The translations under genes and the position numbers were made by a program. Below the pieces are notes generated by a model. It did not search any database, was not told the origin of the DNA, and was given only the letters and a program-made list of their open reading frames with translations. From Celeribacter baekdonensis (lineage in GTDB: Bacteria; Pseudomonadota; Alphaproteobacteria; Rhodobacterales; Rhodobacteraceae): a DNA stretch of 64,000 bases. Location of the stretch: assembly GCF_003047105.1 (NCBI RefSeq), contig NZ_CP028475.1, positions 2,418,001 through 2,482,000 on the forward strand, in the 5' to 3' direction. Of this stretch, positions 46,286 to 55,532 are shown one piece after another. The number at the start of each line of letters is the position of its first letter. The stretch's first letter is position 1.

Positions 46286-47113
46286 CTATTTGCGACGCGC
46301 CGTCGTGTCGCGCAGGGTGATGACCGCAGAGGCAATAATCAGAATGAGCGACATGAGAACGATCAATGAGCCGATCGCGTTGATTTCAGGCGTCACCCCG
46401 CGCCGCATGGTCGAGTAGATGTACATCGGCAACGTGTTGTCGCGCCCGGTTAGGAAAAAGGTGACGGGAATTTCATCAAAGGACAGCACGAAAGAGAGGG
46501 TGCCAGCCCCGATGATGGCCGTTTTGATGTTGGGAAGCGTGACGTAGATAAAGGTCTGAAAGGCCCCCGCCCCCAGATCTGAAGAGGCCTCACTGAGAGA
46601 TTTTGGGACTCGCTGTAAGCGGGCAAAAATTTGGGTCACGACGACGGCCAAAAGCGCCGTTGCATGGCCCAAAATAACGGTCTCAAGGCTGAGGTGAAAG
46701 CCAAACAGACGAAAGGCGTTCAACATCGAAATCCCGGTGACAATGCCCGGCAAGGCGATCGGCAACAACAGCAAGCGCCGGAAAATCGTTTTGCCCGGAA
46801 AGCTATATTTATGCAGGGCCAGCGCCGCAGGTATCCCAACCACAAGTGTCAGAACAGTCGAGCACAACGCCACATAAACACTGTTGCCCAATGCGGCCAA
46901 AAGCGCCTCGTTGGCAAACAAGGTTTCGTACCAATGGGTCGTGAAACCGCTAAGTGGCCACGTCAAAGATCGCGAGTCGTTGAAGCTGAAAATAATCAGC
47001 ACCCAAATTGGGATATAGAGAAAGGCCATCAGCAGACAGACGAATGTCATAAAGGCACTGTCGGCCGCCAAACGTTTCACCCTCAGGGCTGTTTTTGAAT
47101 GTGTCGCGCGCAT
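46286..47113 (-). CDS. ABC importer permease, PotC type
   Basis: The protein of 275 residues has six membrane helices and the permease coupling motif EASSDLGAGAFQTFIYVTLPNI (EAA loop). It begins after an N-terminal MRATHSKTALRVKRLA. It matches the second permease of spermidine/putrescine-type importers. The start at 47113 lies 2 bp after the PotB-type stop. It works with the PotB-type permease, the ATPase and the binding protein of this operon. Confidence 0.92.
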   Translation of the reverse strand: MRATHSKTALRVKRLAADSAFMTFVCLLMAFLYIPIWVLIIFSFNDSRSLTWPLSGFTTHWYETLFANEALLAALGNSVYVALCSTVLTLVVGIPAALALHKYSFPGKTIFRRLLLLPIALPGIVTGISMLNAFRLFGFHLSLETVILGHATALLAVVVTQIFARLQRVPKSLSEASSDLGAGAFQTFIYVTLPNIKTAIIGAGTLSFVLSFDEIPVTFFLTGRDNTLPMYIYSTMRRGVTPEINAIGSLIVLMSLILIIASAVITLRDTTARRK

Positions 47114-47115
47114 GT

Positions 47116-47982
47116 TCAGGCCTCCACCTTGCCTTTTTGCTCGACCCAGTCGCCCAGCGAGATGATTGTCAAAACGATGAACAGCATCACCACGGCCAAG
47201 GCCGATCCAAGGGGCCAATTCAGGGCCGCGCCAAACTGTGATGCGATGACATTCGCCACCATCTGTCCGTCAGGTCCGCCCACAAGAAACGGTGCGATAA
47301 AATCCCCGAAGCTCAGACAAAAGGTCATGGTGAACCCCGCCACGACCCCCGGCAAAGACAGGGGGAACGTCACCCTGAAAAAGGTGGCCCAAGCGCCCAT
47401 ACCAAGATCGGCCGACGCTTCGGTCAGGTTGTGCGGGATCTTCTCCAGCGCGGTGTAGATCGGCATCACCATAAAGGGGATGAAAATATAGGTCAGCGTC
47501 ACCACCATTGCCGATTGGCTATAGAGCAGGAAGGACAGCGGCTCTGCAATCATCCCTGTGTTGATCAGAAATGAATTCAGAATGCCCTCCGTGCCCAAAA
47601 TGGTTTTCCAAACATAGGCGCGCAGCAAATAAGACACCCAAAGCGGCGCAATGACGCCCAAAAACAGAACCGTGCGCCAAGTATGATTGTGCAGTCGGAA
47701 CACCAAAAAATAGGCGAAAGGATAGGCCAAAAGAAGAGAGGCCAAGGAGGTCAACGCCGCAATTTTCAACGTGCGCAACAGCACCCGGATATATTGCGGA
47801 TCTTCAATCAGGGTCAAATAATTGCCAAACTGAAACGCCGGTTCAAACAGAGGGTATTTTTTGATCCAAAAACTGTAGGTGAGAAGCCCCGTATAGGGGA
47901 TCAACATGAACAGAATGATCCATAGGATTGGAATGCCAAGCACCAAGTGCCCCGACATCCGGGTAAGGCTGCGTGGTGCCAT
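47116..47982 (-). CDS. ABC importer permease, PotB type
   Basis: The 288-residue protein has six membrane helices and the EAA loop EASADLGMGAWATFFRVTFPLS. The stretch LRAYVWKTILGTEGILNSFL is characteristic of PotB/PotH-like subunits. It is separated by 2 bp from both neighbouring genes, the ATPase upstream and the second permease downstream, so expression is tightly coupled. Confidence 0.92.
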   Translation of the reverse strand: MAPRSLTRMSGHLVLGIPILWIILFMLIPYTGLLTYSFWIKKYPLFEPAFQFGNYLTLIEDPQYIRVLLRTLKIAALTSLASLLLAYPFAYFLVFRLHNHTWRTVLFLGVIAPLWVSYLLRAYVWKTILGTEGILNSFLINTGMIAEPLSFLLYSQSAMVVTLTYIFIPFMVMPIYTALEKIPHNLTEASADLGMGAWATFFRVTFPLSLPGVVAGFTMTFCLSFGDFIAPFLVGGPDGQMVANVIASQFGAALNWPLGSALAVVMLFIVLTIISLGDWVEQKGKVEA

Positions 47983-47984
47983 GG

Positions 47985-49076
47985 TCAGCTTTCCTTTTCA
48001 AAGACAGAGATGGCTTCGGCGTCGATCCCAAGGCGGACCGTTGCGCCGAGCGCAGGTGTCGTGGAGCGCGCCATCCCACTGGGCAGAAGCGCATCCACCA
48101 AAACCTCCTGACCACCGTCCAGACGCACAAGACTGCGCAACCCAAGCCCGTAATAGATGTGCTCCGCCACAGTCCCGGTCAAAACATTGCCCGCACCGCT
48201 GTCGCTGTTGAACAAGAACCGCAGCTTTTCGGGGCGCAGCCCGATTTGTATGGGCCGGGCCAGCAATGCCGCGTCAAACTTTGCGACAGTCAACGTTTGA
48301 CCAGAGGCCTCGACCACCGCCTGTCCGTCAGACTGAGAGACCAGTTTGGCGGGCAGGAAATTGGTCGTCCCGATAAAATTCGCCACATAGGAGGACATTG
48401 GGTTTTCATACAAATCCTGTGGTGTGCCGTCCTGAGCAACCACACCTTTCTGCATCACCACAACGCGATCAGACATCACCAGGGCTTCGGTTTGATCGTG
48501 TGTCACCATGATGAAAGTGATGCCAATTTTGTCGTGCAGATGTTTCAACTCAACTTGCATCTGTTCGCGCAGATTGGCGTCCAAAGCCGACAGGGGTTCG
48601 TCGAGCAAAAGCACTTTGGGGTGGCGCACAATCGCCCGTGCCAAAGCGATACGTTGTTGTTGCCCGCCAGAGAGTTGATTGGGGCGTTGATCAATTTTAT
48701 CCGGCAACCCAACAAGATCCAAAGCCTCCAACGCCATCCGGCGCGCGTCGGCTTTGCCAATGCCTTTCATCTTTAGGCCATACATTATGTTCTGACCCAC
48801 GGACATGTGCGGAAACAGGGCGTAATCTTGGAACATCATGTTCACGTCGCGCTTTTGCGGCGGCATGTAAGTGACGTCCTGACCCGAGAGTTTGATCAGA
48901 CCCGAGGTCGGCGTTTCAAACCCGCCAATCATACGCAACAGTGTCGATTTCCCACACCCGGACGGGCCCAACAATGTGAGAAACTCCCCGTCCTGAACTT
49001 TAAGGTCAACGTGGTCAACACCGACCACCGTCCCGTAGTGCTTGCTGATATTGCTGAGTTCTATAACTGGTGGCAT
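47985..49076 (-). CDS. ABC importer ATPase, PotA type
   Basis: The protein of 363 residues has Walker A GPSGCGKST (37-45), the signature [15 protein letters not shown], Walker B VLLLDEPLSALD, and a C-terminal TOBE domain (residues 280-360) typical of polyamine and sugar importers. It energises the PotB/PotC-type permease pair in the inner membrane. Confidence 0.95.
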   Translation of the reverse strand: MPPVIELSNISKHYGTVVGVDHVDLKVQDGEFLTLLGPSGCGKSTLLRMIGGFETPTSGLIKLSGQDVTYMPPQKRDVNMMFQDYALFPHMSVGQNIMYGLKMKGIGKADARRMALEALDLVGLPDKIDQRPNQLSGGQQQRIALARAIVRHPKVLLLDEPLSALDANLREQMQVELKHLHDKIGITFIMVTHDQTEALVMSDRVVVMQKGVVAQDGTPQDLYENPMSSYVANFIGTTNFLPAKLVSQSDGQAVVEASGQTLTVAKFDAALLARPIQIGLRPEKLRFLFNSDSGAGNVLTGTVAEHIYYGLGLRSLVRLDGGQEVLVDALLPSGMARSTTPALGATVRLGIDAEAISVFEKES

Positions 49077-49143
49077 CTTTTTCGCTCGCAGGAGTTATGA
49101 GACCTCGCACCAACACAGGGTGCGAGGATCAATGTTTCATTTG

Positions 49144-50181
49144 TCACTGCGACTTCACAGAGTTCCAGGCGTTCGTGTACGCTTCGAGACGCTCACCGAG
49201 TGGAGCCCAAAGCAAAAGGCTATCCAAGTAATCCGGGTCATCTTGGTGCAACATTGCGTATTGCTCGGGCGGCATACATGCTATGGCCGCAACCGGGTTT
49301 GACACGGAATATCCATTCACATTGGCCACGCCACATTGTCCGTCTTCTGACAGCAACATATTCAACAGCTTATAAGCGCAGTCCGTATTGGGCGTGTCTT
49401 TCACCAACATCCAGCTGTCCATCCAGCCTTCCGCCCCTTCGGTGGGAATAAACTCTGTCACCTGGACGTCCTGTTCCGCCAAGAGGTTGGATTGATAACC
49501 GCCCCATGTGTTTGACACCCACACTTCACCCCCGGCATACAAATCGACCAACTCGCCCGCTGTGGCCCAATATTTGCGGACAAGGGGCTTCAATTCGACC
49601 AAAAGCTCTACGGCCTCGGCCAACTGAGCGTCGGAAAGATTGTAGATGTCCATGTCGCCATTCATACGCGCCGCGACATAGAGCGAAGATTTATCATCCC
49701 AGAGCGAAATTTTGCCCGACAAATCCGCTGCAAACACATCGCGCAGCGACATGGGCGGCGTGTCAAATTTGTCGGTGCGATACATGAACGGGATCGACCC
49801 CCACGTGTAAGGCATCCCGTAATAGGCGCCATCGCGTTGAATGCCGTCCAGCTTAAGGAATTTTTCGTAGATATTGGCCCATTCGGTGATTTTGCTGGTG
49901 TCGAGAGGGTCAACGAACCCCGCATCAATCATCAAAGAGGTTGTGTCGATAGAGGGGGTGATCAGGTCATAAATACCGCCCCCCGCCGCCAGTTTGGGCG
50001 CAAAATCGTCATTTGACCCAACATAGGTTGCATTCACTTTACAACTGCTGGTGGCTTCGAAATCCTTGATGAAACTGTCATCGGCATAGCCTTCCCATGT
50101 CAGGACATTCACTTCACCCGCCAAGGTGGCCGCCGGGGTCGCCGCTATCAAGACAGCGGTCATCATGTGCTTAATCTTCAT
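49144..50181 (-). CDS. periplasmic polyamine-type substrate-binding protein (PotD/PotF-like)
   Basis: The 345-residue protein has a signal peptide (residues 1-21, ending TLA) and the PotD-family opening VNVLTWEGYADDSFIKDFEA. Later hallmarks are YGMPYTWGSIPFMYRTDKF, the AGEVWVSNTW-like AGGEVWVSNTW segment and MDSWMLVKDTPN. The aromatic and acidic pattern suits a cationic amine ligand. It sits between the ligase genes and the transporter genes, so transport and metabolism of one substrate are probably linked. The exact ligand is unknown. Confidence 0.92.
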   Translation of the reverse strand: MKIKHMMTAVLIAATPAATLAGEVNVLTWEGYADDSFIKDFEATSSCKVNATYVGSNDDFAPKLAAGGGIYDLITPSIDTTSLMIDAGFVDPLDTSKITEWANIYEKFLKLDGIQRDGAYYGMPYTWGSIPFMYRTDKFDTPPMSLRDVFAADLSGKISLWDDKSSLYVAARMNGDMDIYNLSDAQLAEAVELLVELKPLVRKYWATAGELVDLYAGGEVWVSNTWGGYQSNLLAEQDVQVTEFIPTEGAEGWMDSWMLVKDTPNTDCAYKLLNMLLSEDGQCGVANVNGYSVSNPVAAIACMPPEQYAMLHQDDPDYLDSLLLWAPLGERLEAYTNAWNSVKSQ

Positions 50182-50273
50182 TTTTTACTTCCCTGTTGGT
50201 TTTTTTCGATGCGCAATCTGGGGAGGAGGCGCGGCAGGTCGCACCGGTTTTGGTCCCTGCCGCTTTGGAAGAC

Positions 50274-51755
50274 TTAGGGAACGCAATGCAGGTAGCGTTC
50301 CACATCCCAATTGGTGACCTCGCGCAGGAAACGGGTCCATTCATCGCGTTTGTATTCATCATACAGGTCGTAAAGCCCGCCCGGCATCGCGCTTTTGACA
50401 ACCTCATCCGCCTTCAGGGCTTCCAAGGCATCATGCAAATTCAGCGGGATCAGTTTCACGTCGCCGCCGTCTTGCCAGACCGTGGTCACGTTGCGGCTCT
50501 CCGGTTGACCCGGGTCGATTTTATGATCAATCCCGTCCTGCATCGCTTTCAGCAAAGCGCAGCAGAACAAATGCGGGTTGACCATGCTGTCCACGGCACG
50601 GAATTCAAACCGATCCGGCGACGAAATACGAATGGTGCAACTGCGGTTTTGTAGTCCCCAATTGGCCCCGATCGGTGCCCAAAGACCGAAATCGTTGAAC
50701 CGGCGATACGAGTTCACCGTGGACGCCCCGATGGCGGTCAGCGCATCAATATGCTTGAGCGCCCCGCCCAACAGATGATGCCCCAGTTCGGTCGGCAACC
50801 AGCCGCCGTCAGTGTTTTCGAACTCGTTCACTCCGCCCTTGGAGTACATCCAGTTCTCTTCCATGCCGGGCAATTCGCCGTCGACAAGATGCTGAACTTC
50901 GCGTGTGCTGCCGGTCCAAACCGAACAGTTGTGGTGGCACCCATTTGCCGCATAGCCCATGAAAGGTTTGGCCATAAAACATGCGATCAACCCGTGTTGA
51001 CGCGCCACCTCGGCACAAATCTGACGATAGGTCGTCATCCGATCACAGGTGGCCAGCGCATCATCAAATTGATAGTTCAACTCGACCTGACCGGGCGCAT
51101 CTTCACAATCGCCTTGAATCATATCCAAGCCCATCGCCAAGGCGTAATCCGAGACCTGTTTCCAGATATCGCGGGCAATTTCGAATTGACCGATGTGATA
51201 GGCATAGGCCTTGGTGATCCCCTCATAGGGTTGCACCTCGCCCTCCTTTGGTTTCAACCAAAGCATCTCCGGTTCCAACCCAACACGCAGGGTCAAGCCG
51301 TTGTTCTTTTCTTGAAATTCCTTTTGGAACCGCTTCAGGTTGCCACGCGTGTCATATTCGTAATAGCAACCCGGTTTTTCCAGATCTTCAAGGCTGTAAT
51401 ACAGCGTGCAAAACACCCGAGCGATGCGTTTGTCCCATGGCAGTTGCACGAATGTGTCCGGGTCCGGCAAGGCGATACATTCCATCGCATTGGCATCAAA
51501 GCCAATCAAATCTCCCTTGAAATTCGGGGTCACATCAGCAACCCCACCCATCCAAGTTTGCACCCCTTTTCGCGCTTGCGTTTCCCAATGACGCGCCGGG
51601 GCGGCCTTGCCCATGACACGCCCTGTGATCGAAATATATTGGTAGTAGATGTAGTCCACCCCAAGGTCGTCGATTTTCTTGCGCACCCGTTTGACCAATT
51701 CATCGCGCTGTGCGTCAGCGACATCCCGGTGATAGTCCGTTTGTGTACCAACCAT
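50274..51755 (-). CDS. glutamine-synthetase-family ligase 1 (gamma-glutamylamide synthetase-like)
   Basis: The protein of 493 residues has the GS fold: an N-terminal beta-grasp part (VDYIYYQYISITGRVMG), metal ligands Glu161 and Glu163 (GLEPEM), Glu218 and Glu225 (GDCEDAPGQVELNY), the ATP-site His of ANGCHHNCSVW and NSYRRFNDFGLWAPIGANW. Members of this kind join glutamate to amines other than ammonia. The start at 51755 (MVGTQTDYHRDV) is more likely than 51797, whose extra residues are Lys/Asn-rich and follow a T tract. It is adjacent to a second, diverged GS-like gene. Confidence 0.9.
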   Translation of the reverse strand: MVGTQTDYHRDVADAQRDELVKRVRKKIDDLGVDYIYYQYISITGRVMGKAAPARHWETQARKGVQTWMGGVADVTPNFKGDLIGFDANAMECIALPDPDTFVQLPWDKRIARVFCTLYYSLEDLEKPGCYYEYDTRGNLKRFQKEFQEKNNGLTLRVGLEPEMLWLKPKEGEVQPYEGITKAYAYHIGQFEIARDIWKQVSDYALAMGLDMIQGDCEDAPGQVELNYQFDDALATCDRMTTYRQICAEVARQHGLIACFMAKPFMGYAANGCHHNCSVWTGSTREVQHLVDGELPGMEENWMYSKGGVNEFENTDGGWLPTELGHHLLGGALKHIDALTAIGASTVNSYRRFNDFGLWAPIGANWGLQNRSCTIRISSPDRFEFRAVDSMVNPHLFCCALLKAMQDGIDHKIDPGQPESRNVTTVWQDGGDVKLIPLNLHDALEALKADEVVKSAMPGGLYDLYDEYKRDEWTRFLREVTNWDVERYLHCVP

Positions 51756-51812
51756 GGTAAGTTCCCTGTTTTTTTGATTTTTTGATTTTGATTTCAACTT
51801 TTGCCCAACGTA

Positions 51813-53135
51813 TCAGGCCTCAAGATATCGACGCCGTTCCTCATCCGGCACAGATTTTCGAAGAGCTGAATCTTCAGCCTTACAAGCCAACGCGAAATTG
51901 TCCACGAAAGCGTCGCCAAACAAACGGCGACCGTTTTCACTGTGCTCAAGCCGACTTGCCGCCTCGTACAGATCGCGTGGGAAGCGAGCGCATCCCGCAG
52001 GCACATCGTCTGGACCACCCGCCTGAGTGGCAGGGCGATGGGGGAGATCGCGCTCAATCCCATCAAGACCTGCGGCCAGCATCAGGGCCATGGTCAGATA
52101 GGTGTTGCAATCCGCCGGAGGAGACCGGAATTCAAGCCGGGCATGCTCCCCAGCCGATGGAACCGACCGGACGGATGTGGTGAACGTATAGTCCTGCCAA
52201 GTCACCGCTTTGGGGGCCCAACTTCCGGGGGCCAACCGTCGGTATGCATTGACCGAACTGGTACAGAGCGCATAGCACTCAGGGACGACTTCCATCATTC
52301 CGGCAATAAATGTCTGTGCCAACGGGCTGGTTGTCCCGTCAGGGGCAGAGAATTTGTTTTCTCCACTTACCTTGTCATGCAACGACACCGAAAGATGCCC
52401 GCCCAAACCCGGGTAGCCCGCTCCCAAAAAGGGCATAAAACTGGCCGTCAAACCCTTGCGACGCGCAAACGACCGCACTGCCAGACGCAGAAACGCTGCA
52501 TCATCAGCCGCTTTTAATCCGAACTCTGCCCCCAATGTCGTTTCCAAACACCCTGGACCCAACTCGACCCCAAGGCCAAACAGATTGACGCCATAGCCCA
52601 AGATTTCGGCCTCCATGTCAGCAATCAGAGCTGCATGGGTCGCCGCCGTAGTGCCTGACCAGCATTTGTTGTCCGGGGCAAATGGTTTGAGATGTCGAAA
52701 CCCGCTGTCTCGCACCGAAAGATCCGTTTCATCCAGTAGGATCACTTCGAATTCAAAAGCCCCTTTGACCAAATATCCCATGGCTTCGGCCCGCTCCAAC
52801 TGACGGCGCAAAACCTGACGCGGCATCAGCTCCTTTGCCTCCCCTTCCATCTCCGCGATGATCGCAACCGCACCGGGTTCGGCGGGGTAAGGGCGCAGAC
52901 TTGAGAGGTCGATGGCCTGTGGGGCCGTGCCATAGGTCGTTCCGGCAAACAGATCATCACCGCTGTCCCAATAGGCCAATGTATTGGAAAACCGCGGATC
53001 TTCGGCCCACTCCAAAAACTGATCCTTGCGCAGGCGACGTTCGCGGAAAATCGAGGCGGTGTCGAATTGCCCAACATGGACAACCTCGGCCTGATGTTCG
53101 TCCAACTTGGCTTTCAATGCTGAGAGATCACGCAT
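51813..53135 (-). CDS. glutamine-synthetase-family ligase 2
   Basis: The 440-residue protein is clearly of the GS family but differs strongly from its neighbour. The N-terminal part is short (FDTASIFRERRL), metal ligands appear as Glu128 and Glu130 (GAFEFEV) and Glu191 and Glu198 (ELGPGCLETT), followed by GLGGHLSVSLHD and NAYRRLAPGSWAP. The late ARLEFRSPPADCNTYLTMALML is conserved. All main ligands are present, so it is probably active. It starts 1 bp after the P450 gene stop. Two different GS-like ligases in one operon suggest two acylation steps or two amine substrates. Confidence 0.9.
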   Translation of the reverse strand: MRDLSALKAKLDEHQAEVVHVGQFDTASIFRERRLRKDQFLEWAEDPRFSNTLAYWDSGDDLFAGTTYGTAPQAIDLSSLRPYPAEPGAVAIIAEMEGEAKELMPRQVLRRQLERAEAMGYLVKGAFEFEVILLDETDLSVRDSGFRHLKPFAPDNKCWSGTTAATHAALIADMEAEILGYGVNLFGLGVELGPGCLETTLGAEFGLKAADDAAFLRLAVRSFARRKGLTASFMPFLGAGYPGLGGHLSVSLHDKVSGENKFSAPDGTTSPLAQTFIAGMMEVVPECYALCTSSVNAYRRLAPGSWAPKAVTWQDYTFTTSVRSVPSAGEHARLEFRSPPADCNTYLTMALMLAAGLDGIERDLPHRPATQAGGPDDVPAGCARFPRDLYEAASRLEHSENGRRLFGDAFVDNFALACKAEDSALRKSVPDEERRRYLEA

Positions 53136-53136
53136 G

Positions 53137-54327
53137 TCAAAGCGCCTTGTCGAACGCGATTGGCAGGCTCAGCGGGCCGGTATTGCCACTGTCGGGCAAC
53201 CATTCGGCAGCCCCATTCAGTCGCGGATTTAACAGCCGTTGTGACAGCAGTTTCAGCGCCTCGGTCATGTCACCGCGTGCAATGGGAGAACCAATGCAAT
53301 GGTGCTTGCCTCCGCCAAATCCGAAATGCGGCTTGCGCGTTTTGGTAATGTCGAACCCGTCTTCGAAATGCTCGGGATCCGTGCTTGCGGCGGCAGAGAA
53401 CAAATGCACAGTCGTCCCCTTTTCGATCCGCAAGCCCCGATACTCGAAATCTTCGGCCGCTTCGCGTGTCACCCATGTCGTCGTGGGGCGGGTGCGCATC
53501 ACCTCTTCGACCGCCGCGCGGCCCAAATCGGGGTTTTGACCCAAAAGCGCCCATTGATCCGGGTGCTCCAAAAAGCTGCTCATAGCCAAACCGATCTGGT
53601 TGCGCGTGGTGTCAACACCGCCAAAGATCGTCAAAACGATCATATCATACAGCTCTTGTTCTGAGAGTTGCCCGCCGACGCCACTTGCAGCAATCAAATT
53701 GCCAACAAAATCATCACGCGGCGCCGCGCGGCGCTCCTCAACCAACGCCTTCGCATAATTTATCAACTTGGTGGCCGCAGCATCCACGCGGGCTTCGTCA
53801 CGTTTATAATTCACCCCCAGCGCATACCCCATCTCCACGGCCAAATCCGCGAATTCTCGCCAATTTTCATCGGAGAGGCCGACCAGTTGACAGATCACGC
53901 GAGTCGCATATGGCTCCGCGAAATCGGCCATAAATTCGCATTCTCCGCGCGCCTCAAACTTTGAGATCAATTCGTCCGCCAAGGCTTGGAAGCTGGGCAA
54001 TAAGGATTTTACCAGTTTGGGCGCAAAGGCGGGCTGACCGAGACGGCGAAGACGCGTGTGATCCTCGCCTTCCTTGTTGAGCATAATCCGCTTCCACCAC
54101 TGCGCCCAGACACCGTGGGTGTCGTTGTGATCTGGCCACTTATAGGACCCCTGCCGCAAAGATGGGCTCATCACCAATTCCTTAACGGCATCATAGCGCA
54201 GGGCGGCAATGCCGTAAGGCGTGTAGGCAAACCAGCTTTTGGCACGCGCATCGGCCACTTCCTGCGACCGCATGGAGAAACCTGGTTTCGAAATGTCGAG
54301 GCGTGGAGCGTCCATGATATCGTTCAT
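53137..54327 (-). CDS. cytochrome P450
   Basis: The 396-residue soluble P450 has the I-helix oxygen-activation motif GGVDT (236-240), the K-helix ExxR (Glu275, Arg278) and the haem loop FGFGGGKHHCIG with Cys344 as thiolate ligand. No membrane anchor is present, as in bacterial class I systems that use a ferredoxin. The start at 54327 (MNDIMDAPRLDISK) is preceded by GATCATAGCAC rather than a strong ribosome site, but longer starts look unnatural. It is the first gene of the operon and is divergent from the Lrp-type regulator. It may hydroxylate or dealkylate the amine substrate, an inference from context. Confidence 0.93.
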   Translation of the reverse strand: MNDIMDAPRLDISKPGFSMRSQEVADARAKSWFAYTPYGIAALRYDAVKELVMSPSLRQGSYKWPDHNDTHGVWAQWWKRIMLNKEGEDHTRLRRLGQPAFAPKLVKSLLPSFQALADELISKFEARGECEFMADFAEPYATRVICQLVGLSDENWREFADLAVEMGYALGVNYKRDEARVDAAATKLINYAKALVEERRAAPRDDFVGNLIAASGVGGQLSEQELYDMIVLTIFGGVDTTRNQIGLAMSSFLEHPDQWALLGQNPDLGRAAVEEVMRTRPTTTWVTREAAEDFEYRGLRIEKGTTVHLFSAAASTDPEHFEDGFDITKTRKPHFGFGGGKHHCIGSPIARGDMTEALKLLSQRLLNPRLNGAAEWLPDSGNTGPLSLPIAFDKAL

Positions 54328-54462
54328 TGTGCTATGATCTCGTTTTTGGTTCGGCGAAGTCAGGAGATGTCTGTGCAAACTTCGGCAATTCTCTGGACTC
54401 AAATGTTGCATTGATACATAATTCGTCGCAACCGAATGAATTTCGATGATTGGGCGAAGGTT
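54328..54462. promoter_or_regulatory. divergent promoter region of the P450 operon and Lrp gene
   Basis: This 135-bp region must hold both promoters. It contains the short inverted repeat ATTCG (54421-54425) and CGAAT (54433-54437) with a 7-bp spacer, which is a candidate site for the Lrp/AsnC protein. No stronger motif is visible. Confidence 0.4.
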
Positions 54463-54963
54463 ATGGAATTAGACCGTACAGACTACCAGATTATGGACCT
54501 TTTGCAGAATGATGCTCGTTTGATGAACAAACAAATCGCTGCCGAAGTGGGATTGGCTGCGTCATCTTGCCACGAGCGGATCAAACGATTGTGGGCGGCG
54601 GGCGTTTTAAAGGAGACCAAGACCATCGTTGAGCCCAGTATGCTTGGGTATGAGCTCTCCATTGTGGTGATGGCAAAAATCTCCAAGCATGGCCAAATCA
54701 ACATTGATGCTTTGATGGATCGGTTGATTGCCCTGCCCGAAATTCAACAGGTGCATCTGGTGACAGGGCAGTTCGATCTGATCGTCTACATGATCGCCAA
54801 AAATATGAACCACCTCAAAGAGGTCGCCCGTGCCGCGTTCAGCGATACGGAAGATATTTCAGCCTACGAAACCTCAATCACCTTTGACTCTCGCACAGAT
54901 TTTGGCGTGCCGTTGCGGCCCGATGAAACGTCAAATCGCGGGGCGACCCAAAGGGGTGTGTGA
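54463..54963 (+). CDS. Lrp/AsnC-family transcriptional regulator
   Basis: The protein of 166 residues has the N-terminal helix-turn-helix (LMNKQIAAEVGLAASSCHERIKRLWAAGVL) and the C-terminal RAM ligand-sensing domain (IQQVHLVTGQFDLIVYMIAKN). I chose the ATG at 54463 because GAAGG lies just before it and the family usually begins ELDRTDYQIM; a start at 54436 would add nine residues. It is divergent from the P450/GS/transport operon and is its probable regulator, sensing the amine or an amino acid product. Confidence 0.9.
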   Translation: MELDRTDYQIMDLLQNDARLMNKQIAAEVGLAASSCHERIKRLWAAGVLKETKTIVEPSMLGYELSIVVMAKISKHGQINIDALMDRLIALPEIQQVHLVTGQFDLIVYMIAKNMNHLKEVARAAFSDTEDISAYETSITFDSRTDFGVPLRPDETSNRGATQRGV

Positions 54964-55045
54964 TAAGATTGCGATCGGAGTGACGAGGGGCATCCTAAAA
55001 GCTCAGCCTCAATGCATTTGAGATCTTCTCAAATGGCTGAGGCGC

Positions 55046-55465
55046 TTAGCCAATCCACGGAGCAATCGCCTTGGCGAGCCAATCAGGCGGCGCTTGTTTT
55101 TCCAGCGTGTCCATTGAGGTGAACACACAGGTGTAGCTGCCCTCAAAACAGATCGCATCGTTTTGTTTGCCGATCACGGAAAAGACAATCGAGGTGCGTC
55201 CAAGACGGGTTGGCGCAACATGACAGATCAGCTTGTCACGCGGCGTGGCCGGTTTGCGAAAGTCCACGGTCACATTGACAAATGGCGTCGCAAGCTTGTG
55301 ATCCGTGCAAAATTCGAACCACCCGCGCCCAACCACCTGTTTGTAAAACTCGTCAATCGCCTCAACGCCATAGTTGAGCAGACGCCCGGTGTAGACGATG
55401 CCGACAATATCGCAGTCGCCAAAAGCGATGCGTTGTTCGACGGCAATGGGCTCTGCTTGGGTCAT
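55046..55465 (-). CDS. acyl-CoA thioesterase (4HBT hot-dog fold)
   Basis: The protein of 139 residues has the hot-dog pattern with the catalytic-loop Asp in FGDCDIVGIVYTGRLLNYG, as in 4-hydroxybenzoyl-CoA thioesterases and YbgC. The start at 55465 gives MTQAEPIAVEQR; a much longer frame to 55624 overlaps the thiolase gene and is not credible. It follows the thiolase gene on the same strand behind a hairpin at 55500-55525, and may release CoA from a pathway intermediate. Confidence 0.85.
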   Translation of the reverse strand: MTQAEPIAVEQRIAFGDCDIVGIVYTGRLLNYGVEAIDEFYKQVVGRGWFEFCTDHKLATPFVNVTVDFRKPATPRDKLICHVAPTRLGRTSIVFSVIGKQNDAICFEGSYTCVFTSMDTLEKQAPPDWLAKAIAPWIG

Positions 55466-55499
55466 CTTTATAGGTCTTTCGAAGGGATCGTTCAAAGCC

Positions 55500-55525
55500 G
55501 GGACCGGAGTTTGATCTCCGGCCCC
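55500..55525. terminator. hairpin between thiolase and thioesterase genes
   Basis: GGGACCGGAG (55500-55509) pairs with CTCCGGCCCC (55516-55525) with one A-C mismatch. Neither side has a strong T run, so it may only reduce readthrough. Confidence 0.5.
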
Positions 55526-55532
55526 GTGTGTT

